Counted from the stretch's first letter, positions 1-6,876 are shown. The stretch is 7,203 bases of DNA from Planctomycetota bacterium (GCA_947455805.1 CANGSN010000149.1:1-7203); one strand, 5' to 3'. The notes: generated by a model not told the origin, from the letters alone. A program made the numbers and translations.

Positions 1-1634
1 AGCACATGCGGCCGCTGCGTCGGCGCGGCTCCGGGCCCCGGCACCAGCACCAGATCCGGCAGCAGGTCGCCATCGCAGCGCGCGACGTGCACCCGCCAGC
101 TGCCGGCCGGAGCCGTGCAACGATGCACGGCGCCGAGCGGCGGCAACGGTGCGGCCTGGCCGAGCACCAGGTGGTGCACGGCGATCCCGGCACCGGCGTT
201 GACGACGAACAGGTCGGGCACACCGTCGCCGTCGAAGTCGCCGACGCCGAGATCGCGCGGCTGGCGTTCCGCGGCGACTTCGGGGTCGCCGATGCGCACC
301 GGCGCCGCGAACCGCTGGAACATGCCGTTCTGCTGCGCCAGCAACAGCTGCAGGAAGCCGACGCCGCCCTGTTCGGTCAGCGCCGCGATGTCCGGGGCCG
401 CGCTGTTGGCGCCGCCACCGACGACCGCGCCGTCGAGCGGGATCGCCGCCACCGCCACCGGCAGGCGGTCGAGCACGGCGCCGCGCGGGCCGAAGAACGG
501 GTCCGGGTTGGCGAACAGGAACTCGCGGCTGGCGACGACGCGCGCCTCGGTGGCGCCGAGGTCGACGTGCAGCACGATGTCGACCTGCCCCGGCCTGCCG
601 TCGGGCGACGGCGGCATGGTGAACACCAGGCGGTCGGCGCCGGACGACGCGGCCCGCAGGTCGTCGGGCGGCAGCTCGGTGACGCGGCCGCCCTTCTCGA
701 AGGTCAGGCGCACGGCGCCGAAGTCGAACGGTGCTGGCGACACCCCACCGACGAAGTCGTGCGGCACCAGCGCGGTGCCGATCAGCGTCACCAGGCTGCC
801 GCCGGTCGTCGGCCCTTGCCCCGGCAGTGCCAGCGCGATGTCGGGGCGATACCAGGCGTTGGTCACCGGCTCCGACGTGCCGGCGAGGCGATCGCGCACG
901 CGCAGCTGCACGGGCCCCGGGAACGCATTGCCGGGCACCACGGCGGCGACCGTCGGCGTGCCGTCCTCGGCGGTCGCCAGCGTCACCTGCGCCGCCAGGC
1001 GCTGCACCGACACGAAGCCGCCGCGCGCCGGATCGGGCGTGTCGACCAACACGTCGACGGCGCCGGGATCGACGCTGCGCAGCCCGTCGACGCGCAGCAC
1101 CACCTGTTCGCCGAGCGGCGACAGGAACCGTTCGGTGGCCCCCGCCGGCAACTGCAGCGACGCGCGCGGCGGCCGCACCAGCAGCACCGGCGCCGACGAA
1201 CCGACCTTGCGGCCTTCGCTCCACACGCTGAGTTCCGCCGGCAGGTCGGCCGCGACACCGGCGGCGGCGACGATCGGTGCCGTGTCCACCGCGAACGTGA
1301 TCGCGGTGCCGTCGCCTTGCACCGCGGCCGTCGGCTGCGGCTGGTCGACGACGACGCCCGCCGCAGCGAGCCGCACCAGCAGGTTCGCCGACGCGCCGAG
1401 CCGGGCGTTGGTGACGACGACGGTGTGCGTCTTGCCGGCATCGGGCCGCAGCGGCAGCGTCAGGTCCGCCGGCACGCTGAGTTCGGGCGGCGGCGTCGCC
1501 CCGCCGTTGCCGCCGCCGGTCGAGGCGATGCCGGTGGTCAGGCCCGCACCGCAGCCGCCGAGCACGAGGCTCGACGCCAGCGCGAACGCCAGCGACAGCG
1601 ACGACAACCGGGACCGCGGGGAGGACGCGCGCAT
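1..1634 (-). CDS. Large lipoprotein with IPT/TIG and FG-GAP repeats (C-terminus outside window)
   Basis: This is a surface or periplasmic lipoprotein of unknown exact role, probably in binding or adhesion. The frame is open for 544 codons from ATG at 1634 to the left edge, where it is cut. An in-frame TAG lies 18 bases upstream of the ATG and no other start codon lies between, which fixes the start; I see no good Shine-Dalgarno. The N-terminus is Arg/Ser-rich, then hydrophobic (residues 12-27), then LVLGGC with Cys28 as the likely lipidated residue. A Gly/Pro linker (29-50) follows, then beta-rich sequence. Residues about 270-375 look like an IPT/TIG Ig-like fold (GPTTGGSLVTLIGT at the start, LVFTMPPSPDG near its end). 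DFDGDGVPDL at 466-475 is an FG-GAP calcium-binding loop, and a weaker CDGDLLPDL follows near the edge. It is divergent from the nucleotidase gene. Domain calls are from motif recognition only. Confidence 0.85.
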   Translation of the reverse strand, partial: MRASSPRSRLSSLSLAFALASSLVLGGCGAGLTTGIASTGGGNGGATPPPELSVPADLTLPLRPDAGKTHTVVVTNARLGASANLLVRLAAAGVVVDQPQPTAAVQGDGTAITFAVDTAPIVAAAGVAADLPAELSVWSEGRKVGSSAPVLLVRPPRASLQLPAGATERFLSPLGEQVVLRVDGLRSVDPGAVDVLVDTPDPARGGFVSVQRLAAQVTLATAEDGTPTVAAVVPGNAFPGPVQLRVRDRLAGTSEPVTNAWYRPDIALALPGQGPTTGGSLVTLIGTALVPHDFVGGVSPAPFDFGAVRLTFEKGGRVTELPPDDLRAASSGADRLVFTMPPSPDGRPGQVDIVLHVDLGATEARVVASREFLFANPDPFFGPRGAVLDRLPVAVAAIPLDGAVVGGGANSAAPDIAALTEQGGVGFLQLLLAQQNGMFQRFAAPVRIGDPEVAAERQPRDLGVGDFDGDGVPDLFVVNAGAGIAVHHLVLGQAAPLPPLGAVHRCTAPAGSWRVHVARCDGDLLPDLVLVPGPGAAPTQRPHV

Positions 1635-1690
1635 GCGAAGACGCGCAGTCTAGCGGCGGCAGCGCCGCTCGGGGGTCGCCGGCAGCCGCC

Positions 1691-1746
1691 GATCGCACCG
1701 GCGCGATCGCACCGGCGCGAGCGGACCGGCGCGATCGAACCAGCCC
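1691..1746. repeat. Four tandem copies of a 14-bp unit
   Basis: Copies lie at 1691-1704, 1705-1718, 1719-1732 and 1733-1746. The first two are identical (GATCGCACCGGCGC), the third differs at two positions (GAGCGGACCGGCGC), and the fourth is more diverged (GATCGAACCAGCCC). The array fills much of the 129-bp gap between two divergent genes and ends 17 bases before the nucleotidase ATG. The 14-bp unit is not a multiple of three, which fits non-coding DNA. It could bind a regulator, overlap promoters, or be slippage of no function. Confidence 0.8.
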
Positions 1747-1763
1747 GGTGGTAAGAACGGACC

Positions 1764-3203
1764 ATGGCCACCCGCACCGACCAGCCACCGCCCGAACGCG
1801 CGGTGTTCTGCAACCGCACGTTGAACATGCGTTCGATCAAGGCGGTCGGCTTCGACATGGACTACACGCTGGTCCACTACGACGTGAAGGCCTGGGAGGC
1901 GCGCGCCTACTGGCACGTGCAGCAGCGCCTCGTCGAGCGCGGGCTGCCGGTGCAGGAGCTGCAGTTCCACCCGGACCTGTTCGCGCGCGGGCTCATCCTC
2001 GACGTGCAGCTCGGCAACGTCGTCAAGGCGAACCGCTTCGGCTACGTCACGCAGGCTGCCCACGGCACCCGCCTCCTGCCGCACGACGAGCAGCGCAAGA
2101 CCTACAGCCAGGTCTGGGTCGACCTCAGCGACGACCGTTGGGTGTTCCTGAACACGCTGTTCTCGCTGTCGGAGTCGTGCCTCTACGGCCAGCTGGTCGA
2201 CCTGCTCGACCAGAAGCGGCTCGCCCCCGGCCTCGACTACCGCACGCTCTACACGCTGGTCGGCGACTGCATGAACGCCGCCCACCTCGAAGGCCAGCTG
2301 AAGGCCGAGATCATCAACACGCCCGAGCGCTTCGTCGATCTCGACCCCGACCTGGTGCCGGCCCTGCGCGACCTGAAGCACGCCGGCAAGAAGCTGTTCG
2401 TCGCCACCAACTCGGAGTGGCACTACACGCAGCCGATGATGTCGTTCGTGTTCGACCGGTGGCTCGGCGGCAAGCCGGGCGCCTGGCGCGACCTGTTCGA
2501 CCTCGTCATCGTGCAGGCGAAGAAGCCGGCGTTCTTCGAGAAGACGGCCCCGTTCGTCGAGGTGCTCGACGACCAGGGCCACGAACGGCCGCTGCAGGGC
2601 TCGCTGCGCCGTTCCGTGATCTACCGCGGCGGCAACGCCGAGGCGGTGCAGCGCCACTTCGCACTCGACGGCTCGGAGATCCTCTACGTCGGCGACCACG
2701 TCTACGCCGACGTGCACGTCTCCAGCCAGATCCGGCGCTGGCGCACGGCGCTGGTGCTGCGCGAGCTCGAGGACGAAGTGAAGGCCGAGCACGCGTTCAC
2801 CGCCGAGCAGCGCGAACTGGAATCGCTGCTGCGCGACAAGGAACGGCTCGACAGCGAACAGGCGATGCTGCGCGTGCTGCTGCAGCGGCACGAGCACGGC
2901 GATCCGACGCCGACCGCCTCCTCGCTGTCGCCGTCGCAGGCGCAGGAGCGGCTGCGTTCGCTGCGCACCGCCAGCGAAGCGCTCGACGCGCGCATCGTGC
3001 CGCTGACGCAGAAGGCAGCACAGCTCGGCCATCCGGTGTGGGGCCCGTCGATGCGGGCCGGCGGCGACAAGAGCCGCCTCGCGCGCCAGATCGAACGCCA
3101 CGCCGACGTCTACACGTCGCGCGTGTCGAACTTCGTGCACCTGACGCCGTTCGGCTACCTGCGTGCGCACCGCGGCACGCTGCCGCACGATCCGCTGCGG
3201 TGA
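1764..3203 (+). CDS. HAD-IG family 5'-nucleotidase (cytosolic purine 5'-nucleotidase type)
   Basis: The product is a cytoplasmic 479-residue haloacid dehalogenase-superfamily phosphatase. It resembles the cN-II/NT5C2 group, which removes phosphate from purine nucleoside monophosphates such as IMP and GMP in purine salvage. All four HAD motifs are visible. Motif I is FDMDYT with nucleophile Asp31 and acid/base Asp33. Motif II is ATNS (Thr215-Asn216). Motif III is the Lys in AKKP (Lys254). Motif IV is VGDHVYAD (Asp311, Asp316), which binds magnesium. The N-terminal VFCNRTLNM before motif I and the C-terminal ADVYTSRVSNFVHLTPFGY are also typical of the family. Residues about 325-430 are charged, helical and coiled-coil-like. 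The ATG at 1764 fits the family N-terminus; GGTGG at 1747-1751 is only a weak ribosome site. The gene appears monocistronic and stops with TGA. Exact substrate preference is not readable from sequence. Confidence 0.93.
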   Translation: MATRTDQPPPERAVFCNRTLNMRSIKAVGFDMDYTLVHYDVKAWEARAYWHVQQRLVERGLPVQELQFHPDLFARGLILDVQLGNVVKANRFGYVTQAAHGTRLLPHDEQRKTYSQVWVDLSDDRWVFLNTLFSLSESCLYGQLVDLLDQKRLAPGLDYRTLYTLVGDCMNAAHLEGQLKAEIINTPERFVDLDPDLVPALRDLKHAGKKLFVATNSEWHYTQPMMSFVFDRWLGGKPGAWRDLFDLVIVQAKKPAFFEKTAPFVEVLDDQGHERPLQGSLRRSVIYRGGNAEAVQRHFALDGSEILYVGDHVYADVHVSSQIRRWRTALVLRELEDEVKAEHAFTAEQRELESLLRDKERLDSEQAMLRVLLQRHEHGDPTPTASSLSPSQAQERLRSLRTASEALDARIVPLTQKAAQLGHPVWGPSMRAGGDKSRLARQIERHADVYTSRVSNFVHLTPFGYLRAHRGTLPHDPLR

Positions 3204-3218
3204 GTGCAGGCAGCCGCG

Positions 3219-3660
3219 GCGGCGGAACACACCGCCGCCGAGCGTGCCGACGAACGCGTAGCCACTGCTGCCCTGCACGGCGACACAATGCACCGCCTGC
3301 GGCGACAGGCCGGCCGTCAGATCGCTCCACTGGTCGCCGCGGTTGTCGCTGACGTAGACGCCGGCGAAGCGCCCGTCGTCGCTGTCGCCCGGGCTCACCG
3401 CATGGACACGCTGCGAACCCGGCACCGTCGCGATCTTGGTGATCGTGTCGGCGTTCATGCCGGTGTTGCGGCGCTGCCACTCGTCGACGCCGTTCCGCGA
3501 GCGATAGACCGAGTCCTGCACCATGCCGACGTAGAGCGTCTGCGGCATCGTCGGGTCGATCCACACGCACTCGAGCACGGTGACGTTCAGGCCGGTGTTG
3601 GCGCCGGCCCAGTTCGAGCCGCCGTCCGTCGAACGGAACAGCCTGCTGCGCGTCGCCGCG
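3219..3660 (-). pseudogene. Remnant of a BNR/Asp-box (sortilin-like) beta-propeller protein
   Basis: This minus-strand stretch encodes three Asp-box-like motifs about 45-50 residues apart: STDGGSNW (3632-3609), a degenerate SRNGVDEW (3500-3477) and SDNRGDQW (3350-3327). Between them is propeller-type sequence such as TLYVGMVQDSVYRS and AVHCVAVQGSSGYAFVGT, ending LGGGVFRRR at about 3219. These features are typical of secreted BNR/VPS10-like propellers. No signal peptide, start codon with ribosome site or stop codon can be assigned. The frame simply runs on, without recognisable content, into the antisense of the nucleotidase on one side and a low-complexity Arg-rich stretch on the other. The best reading is the C-terminal fragment of a once larger gene, truncated at both ends. 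A live short gene is less likely. Confidence 0.6.
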
Positions 3661-3816
3661 GTCGAGGCCGCTGGCGCTGGTGCCGTTGAGCGGGGCCGAT
3701 CCCGGGGCCGGACGGGCCAGGAACGAGACCGCTGCCGCGCTGTGTTCGCGGCGGCCGTTCGGTGCGTTCGTCGGTCGCAGCAACACGCCTGCAACATCCC
3801 GGGCGAGCCGCCGCAG

Positions 3817-3843
3817 TGTCGACGCAGGTGCCGCGGGTATCCT
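3817..3843 (+). promoter_or_regulatory. Possible sigma-70-like promoter
   Basis: TATCCT (3838-3843) is a plausible -10 box in a GC-rich background, with a poor TGTCGA (3817-3822) at 15-bp spacing as -35. A start near 3850 would place the hairpin at the extreme 5' end of the transcript. The match is weak and given only as a candidate. Confidence 0.25.
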
Positions 3844-3851
3844 CGGCGCCC

Positions 3852-3872
3852 CGCGCGGCACGGTGCCGCGCG
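3852..3872 (+). promoter_or_regulatory. Perfect 9-bp hairpin in the 5' leader
   Basis: CGCGCGGCA (3852-3860) pairs perfectly with TGCCGCGCG (3864-3872) around a 3-base CGG loop. It ends four bases before the GGAG ribosome site of the following gene. It has no U-tract, so a terminator is unlikely. It may stabilise the 5' end of the mRNA or modulate ribosome access. Confidence 0.5.
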
Positions 3873-3876
3873 CAAC

Positions 3877-3880
3877 GGAG
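3877..3880 (+). promoter_or_regulatory. Ribosome binding site of the FG-GAP gene
   Basis: GGAG lies 11 bases before the ATG at 3892. It decides the start, because the same frame is open further upstream (to at least 3580) without recognisable protein sequence or a signal peptide. Confidence 0.6.
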
Positions 3881-3891
3881 AACCCACACAC

Positions 3892-5097
3892 ATGCTGACC
3901 AACCTGCTCGCACCCTTGTGCCTCCTGGCACCTCAGGGTCCGCAGTTCGCCGAACCGGTGCGCGTCCGCGCCGGCGAGGACTTCGTCAAGGTCGAAGCCC
4001 CCGGCTTCGCCGCGCCCGCCATCCACGACGTCGACGGCGACGGCGTGCTCGACCTCGTCGTCGGGCAATTCAACAAAGGCAAGATCGCCGTGCACAAGGG
4101 GATTGGCAGTGGCACGGGCAAAGGCGCTTACGCCGCGCGCACGTGGCTGCAGGCCGACGGTGCGAACGCCGAGATCCCCGGCGTCTGGTGATGCACGTCC
4201 TCGACTCCACAGTTCGTGGAGCTCAACGGTGACGGGCTGATCGACGTTCTCTCCGGCTCGTACTCGCGCCAGGACGAGGACATGGCAGGACTGTTCCAGG
4301 TCCTGTACGGCAAGAAGGGCGGCGGCTTCGGCAAGCCCGAGGTCTTGTCTGGCAGCGACGGCCAACCGCTGATCCTGCAGAAGCAGAAGGACGGCGACGA
4401 CGACGGCGTCACCGACGCCATCTGCACGCGACCCTGCGCAGTCGACCTCGACGGCGACGGCAAGCTCGACATCGTGTCGGGCAACTTCCGCGGCACGTTC
4501 GGCTTCTTCCGCGGCGAAGGCGGCGGCAAGTTCTCGCCGAAGGTCGAATGGCTGCAAGGCGACGGCGGCAAGCTGGCCGTCGACAGCCACGGCGATCCGT
4601 TCTTCGTCGACCACGATGGCGACGGCGACCTCGACCTGTGGAGCGGCTCCGCGCAAGGCGGCGTGTTCCTGTTCGAGAACGTCGGCAGCAAGACGGCGCC
4701 GAAGTGGGGCGGCCGCAAGACGATCGTCGAGCCGAAGGGCCACACGCCGATCGCCGCCGACGACCACGTGCCGGAGTTCGGCGACGCGCACCTGAAGGGT
4801 CCGCAGAGCGACACGCGCGTCTGGCTCGCCGACGTCGACGGTGACAAGAAGCTCGACCTGCTGGTCGGCGACACCGCGCGGCTGATGCACGTCGCGAAGG
4901 GCCTCGACGAGAAGACCGCGCGCGAGAAGTTCGTCTCCTGGCGGAAGAAGCAGAAGGAGTTCTTCGCCGCGAACCAGCCCGAGGGCGAAGAGGCGATGAA
5001 GAAGTGGCAGGAGGGCTACGAGGCGCTCGAGAAGGAGCGCGAGCAGTTCGCCAAGGAAGAGTCGACCGGCTTCGTCTGGTTGTTCCGCGGCAAGTGA
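3892..5097 (+). CDS. FG-GAP/VCBS propeller protein with in-frame TGA at codon 100; candidate selenoprotein
   Basis: If the TGA at 4189-4191 is read through, the product is 401 residues. A short hydrophobic N-terminus (MLTNLLAPLCLLAPQG) suggests export, though it lacks the usual basic residues. Five FG-GAP-type calcium loops follow: DVDGDGVLD (46-54), ELNGDGLID (110-118), DLDGDGKLD (185-193), DHDGDGDLD (240-248) and DVDGDKKLD (314-322). Residues about 338-390 form a charged helical insert, after which a last strand STGFVWLFRGK closes the protein. The TGA falls between loops one and two, in GVW-TGA-C-TSSTPQFVELNGDG, with no change of frame and propeller sequence on both sides. The codon after the TGA is Cys101; other Cys are 10, 178 and 182. 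A SECIS-like hairpin follows. The downstream part has no credible start of its own: GTG at 4216 lies inside the hairpin. Alternatives are a nonsense mutation making a pseudogene, or a sequencing error. The role of the protein is unknown. Confidence 0.75.
4189..4234 (+). promoter_or_regulatory. Candidate bacterial SECIS element after UGA codon 100
   Basis: CTCCAC (4205-4210) pairs fully with GTGGAG (4216-4221), leaving a 5-base loop AGUUC. The loop G (4212) is 21 bases after the UGA. This falls in the window of roughly 16-37 bases known for bacterial SECIS elements, whose apical loop characteristically carries a conserved G, often GU. A lower stem CGTC (4196-4199) with GACG (4231-4234) is possible across an asymmetric internal loop. 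Two stem bases are third codon positions of ACT and CCA, A/T-ending codons that are uncommon here; GC-ending synonyms would break two base pairs. This is supportive but was judged by eye, not folded. Confidence 0.55.
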
Positions 5098-5107
5098 CGT
5101 CGGGCGT

Positions 5108-5139
5108 GCGCCGCTGCGGCCACGGGGTCGCGGCGGCGC
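5108..5139. terminator. GC-rich hairpin between convergent genes
   Basis: GCGCCGCTGCG (5108-5118) pairs with CGCGGCGGCGC (5129-5139) along 11 pairs, one of them U-G when read on the plus strand. The loop is 10 bases. It lies in the 52-bp gap between the plus-strand FG-GAP gene (ends 5097) and the minus-strand hipA (ends 5150), so it can serve both. No U-tract follows on either strand, so intrinsic termination is uncertain; it may act with Rho or as a 3'-end stabiliser. Confidence 0.55.
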
Positions 5140-5149
5140 CAGAGTCCAC

Positions 5150-6445
5150 TCACCACGACAGCCGCAGCGTGCGCTGCACGTGCTGCACGAGGCGCTTTGG
5201 AATGCCGAGCTCGGCGGCCAGCGCACTCCAGCCCGCGAACGCCTCGACCACTTCGTCGAGCAGGCGCCGTTCGCGGCCGCGCGGCAGGCCGGCGTGGTCG
5301 GCGAGTTCCTTCAGGTCCGCCAACGTGAAGTCGCCGGTCTTGCCGGCGATCGACAGCTGGTGGCGCCGCGTGAAGTCGCTGCCTTCGGCGTGGCACAGGT
5401 CGTAGGCCGGTGCGATGTCCCAGCGACCGCGGCGGTCCATCAGGAACGCGAAGTTCTTCACGTGGTCGTCCTGGTTGCAGCCGACCAGGTTGAACAACAC
5501 GCGGCGGAACTGCTGCTCCATCGACGCCGGCGGCACGGCGAGCTGCTTCATCGTGAGGAACAGCTGCTCGTACGAGTACGCCCCGCTCTCGTAGTAGTCG
5601 TAGTGTTGCAGCGCCGCGAACGTCTGCACGAAGCGCTTGCCGCCGTCCGCATCGCGGTCGAAGCGCCGGGTCATGAAGTGGCTGCGACCGTTCTCCTGCA
5701 GCAGCCGGCACTCGGCCATCTGCACGCCGCAGCGCTGCGCGATCTGCGCGTAGCTGTATTCGAGCAGCCCGTAGCCCTTCGGGTCGGCGATGCCCCAGTC
5801 GCCGCTGAACGCGACGCCGTCGAACTTGATCAGCCAGTGCTCGAAGCCCGGCGGCAGCTTCGTCTGCCCCGAGCGCACCTGCTTGCTGACCGGATCGAAC
5901 GCGATCACCGCCTTGGCGCGCGCGCCGCCGGCGGACGTGCCGACGCTGAGGATGTCGAGCAGCGCCTGCTCGCCGTGCGCGCCGTCGAGCACGGCGGCGA
6001 GCTTGTCCTTCTCGGCGAACGCCATCGACGCCAGCTCGACCAGTTCGGCGACCTCGAGCGGCCGGTCGGCGAGTTCGCCGGTGCTGGTCGACGGCTCGAA
6101 CTCGAGCGCGCCCATGCCGCGCGTGCCGGTGTAGCACAGGCGATCGACGGCGTGGAACTGGTCCGGCGTGCGGCCGGTGCGCGCCAGCCACACGTCGATG
6201 AGGCGGTTGCCGTACTTGTCGGGCAGGCTGTCGGCGAGCAGGCCGGGCAGGCCGTGGAACGAGCGCGGATCGAGTTCGCGGAACTGGTGGATGCGGCGCG
6301 CGACCACCGGCATCCGCAACGGCGCCACCTCGATGCCGGCGGCGGCGAACTCCGGGTCGTACTCGAAGCGCGCGAACCGTTCGCCGCGGTCCATCGACAC
6401 GTAGCCGATCGGCGTGCCCCACAGACGCACGGTCGCGGTCGTCAT
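5150..6445 (-). CDS. hipA: HipA-family toxin kinase (type II toxin-antitoxin)
   Basis: The product is a 431-residue HipA-like serine/threonine kinase. The best-known member, E. coli HipA, phosphorylates glutamyl-tRNA synthetase and causes growth arrest and persistence; the target here cannot be read. The N-terminal coupling domain (about 1-105) includes LLADSLPDKYGNRLID. GTSAGGARAK (169-178) is the loop carrying the autophosphorylated serine (Ser171 likely); Ala177 replaces the Pro common in this motif. HWLIKFDG gives the ATP-binding Lys207. NQDDHVKNF (324-332) is the catalytic loop with likely catalytic Asp326, and DIAPAYDL gives metal-binding Asp349. Length and motifs are intact, so the kinase should be active. 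The ATG at 6445 overlaps the upstream antitoxin stop as ATGA and has a strong GGGGAGA site. The frame continues upstream but only in antitoxin shadow. Confidence 0.93.
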   Translation of the reverse strand: MTTATVRLWGTPIGYVSMDRGERFARFEYDPEFAAAGIEVAPLRMPVVARRIHQFRELDPRSFHGLPGLLADSLPDKYGNRLIDVWLARTGRTPDQFHAVDRLCYTGTRGMGALEFEPSTSTGELADRPLEVAELVELASMAFAEKDKLAAVLDGAHGEQALLDILSVGTSAGGARAKAVIAFDPVSKQVRSGQTKLPPGFEHWLIKFDGVAFSGDWGIADPKGYGLLEYSYAQIAQRCGVQMAECRLLQENGRSHFMTRRFDRDADGGKRFVQTFAALQHYDYYESGAYSYEQLFLTMKQLAVPPASMEQQFRRVLFNLVGCNQDDHVKNFAFLMDRRGRWDIAPAYDLCHAEGSDFTRRHQLSIAGKTGDFTLADLKELADHAGLPRGRERRLLDEVVEAFAGWSALAAELGIPKRLVQHVQRTLRLSW

Positions 6446-6834
6446 CGGCGCTGGTCTCCCCAGACGAAGCCCGGTGCGTCGTCGCGCGGCACCGTGTTGG
6501 GATCCTCGGGGCCACCGCGCGGCGAGGGCTTCGGCCGCGCGTTCGCCGCCGTCCGGCCTGCGCGCTTGCCCTTGACCTCTGCCAGCGGCGAACGCAGCTC
6601 CTCGGGCAGCAGCTGGTCGAGCGCCGCGTCCTGGTGCAGCGCCAACAAAAGCCGCGCCCACGAACCGAGCTTGCCGTCCTTGCCGTCTTCGATGCGCCGC
6701 AGGGTCGCGACCCCGACGCCGGCCGCGGCGGCGAGTTGCTCCTGGCTCAGCCCCTGCTGCTTGCGCAGGCGGGCGAGCCGCAGGCCGAGTTCCTTCAGCA
6801 CCTGGATCGTGGGCGTCAGCGTCTGGATCTTCAT
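6442..6834 (-). CDS. hipB: HipB-like XRE-family antitoxin and autorepressor
   Basis: This 130-residue DNA-binding protein is the likely antitoxin that binds and neutralises the kinase and represses its own operon. Residues 13-70 form an XRE/Cro helix-turn-helix: LARLRKQQGLSQEQLAAAAG contains helices one and two, and GVATLRRIEDGK the recognition helix and following turn. A further helix (about 58-80) ends in LLPEELRSPL. The remaining 45 residues are a basic, Pro-rich, probably disordered tail ending APGFVWGDQRR; this is longer than the short tail of E. coli HipB (88 residues). A Trp near the end (125) recalls the C-terminal Trp of E. coli HipB that contacts HipA, which is an inference. The ATG at 6834 is the only suitable start near the helix-turn-helix; its ribosome site is poor. 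Four operator-like sites lie directly upstream. Confidence 0.9.
   Translation of the reverse strand: MKIQTLTPTIQVLKELGLRLARLRKQQGLSQEQLAAAAGVGVATLRRIEDGKDGKLGSWARLLLALHQDAALDQLLPEELRSPLAEVKGKRAGRTAANARPKPSPRGGPEDPNTVPRDDAPGFVWGDQRR
6455..6461 (-). promoter_or_regulatory. Strong Shine-Dalgarno for hipA inside hipB
   Basis: On the minus strand GGGGAGA lies 9 bases before the hipA ATG (6445), inside the last codons of the antitoxin gene. With the ATGA overlap it supports coupled translation of the pair and confirms the hipA start. Confidence 0.75.
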
Positions 6835-6835
6835 G

Positions 6836-6851
6836 CGATCACGAACGATCG
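6836..6851. promoter_or_regulatory. Operator-like site O1, CGATC-N6-GATCG
   Basis: CGATCACGAACGATCG has both 5-base half-sites perfect. It ends two bases before the hipB start codon, so a bound repressor would also cover the translation start region. Likely ligand: the HipB-like protein, alone or with HipA (inference). Confidence 0.6.
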
Positions 6852-6876
6852 GAAATGCACCTTCTGGCGCGATGAT

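Larger units (their letters stand above)
3661..3891. other. Non-coding leader region upstream of the FG-GAP gene
   Basis: I see no protein I can support in these 231 bases; the open frames present are Arg/Pro-rich and look like GC-rich shadows. The left part may include decayed 5' sequence of the propeller remnant. The right part probably holds the promoter and 5' leader of the plus-strand gene. It contains a TATCCT hexamer at 3838-3843, a perfect hairpin at 3852-3872 and a GGAG ribosome site at 3877-3880. Confidence 0.55.

Noticed and set aside
6..1754. Long plus-strand open frames (about 582 and 512 codons) opposite the lipoprotein gene
   Set aside because: They are Arg/His/Ala- or Ser/Thr/Pro-rich with no domain. 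The minus strand carries a lipobox, an IPT/TIG domain and FG-GAP motifs, so these are GC-rich antisense shadows.
1650..3902. A 750-codon minus-strand frame treated as one gene
   Set aside because: Only the 3219-3660 part resembles protein (propeller). The rest is antisense to the nucleotidase and intergenic sequence, biased to Arg, Val and Leu without motifs.
4189..4216. Frameshift between two halves of the FG-GAP gene
   Set aside because: The two halves are in the same frame (4192 to 4216 is 24 bases), so no insertion or deletion is needed; only the TGA interrupts the frame.
4216..5097. An independent gene starting at GTG 4216
   Set aside because: The GTG lies inside the hairpin stem with no ribosome site, and it would start in the middle of an FG-GAP repeat. 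The frame matches the upstream 99 codons exactly.
2797..5226. An 809-codon minus-strand frame
   Set aside because: It runs antisense to the FG-GAP gene and part of the nucleotidase, with no recognisable fold; the coding signal is on the plus strand.
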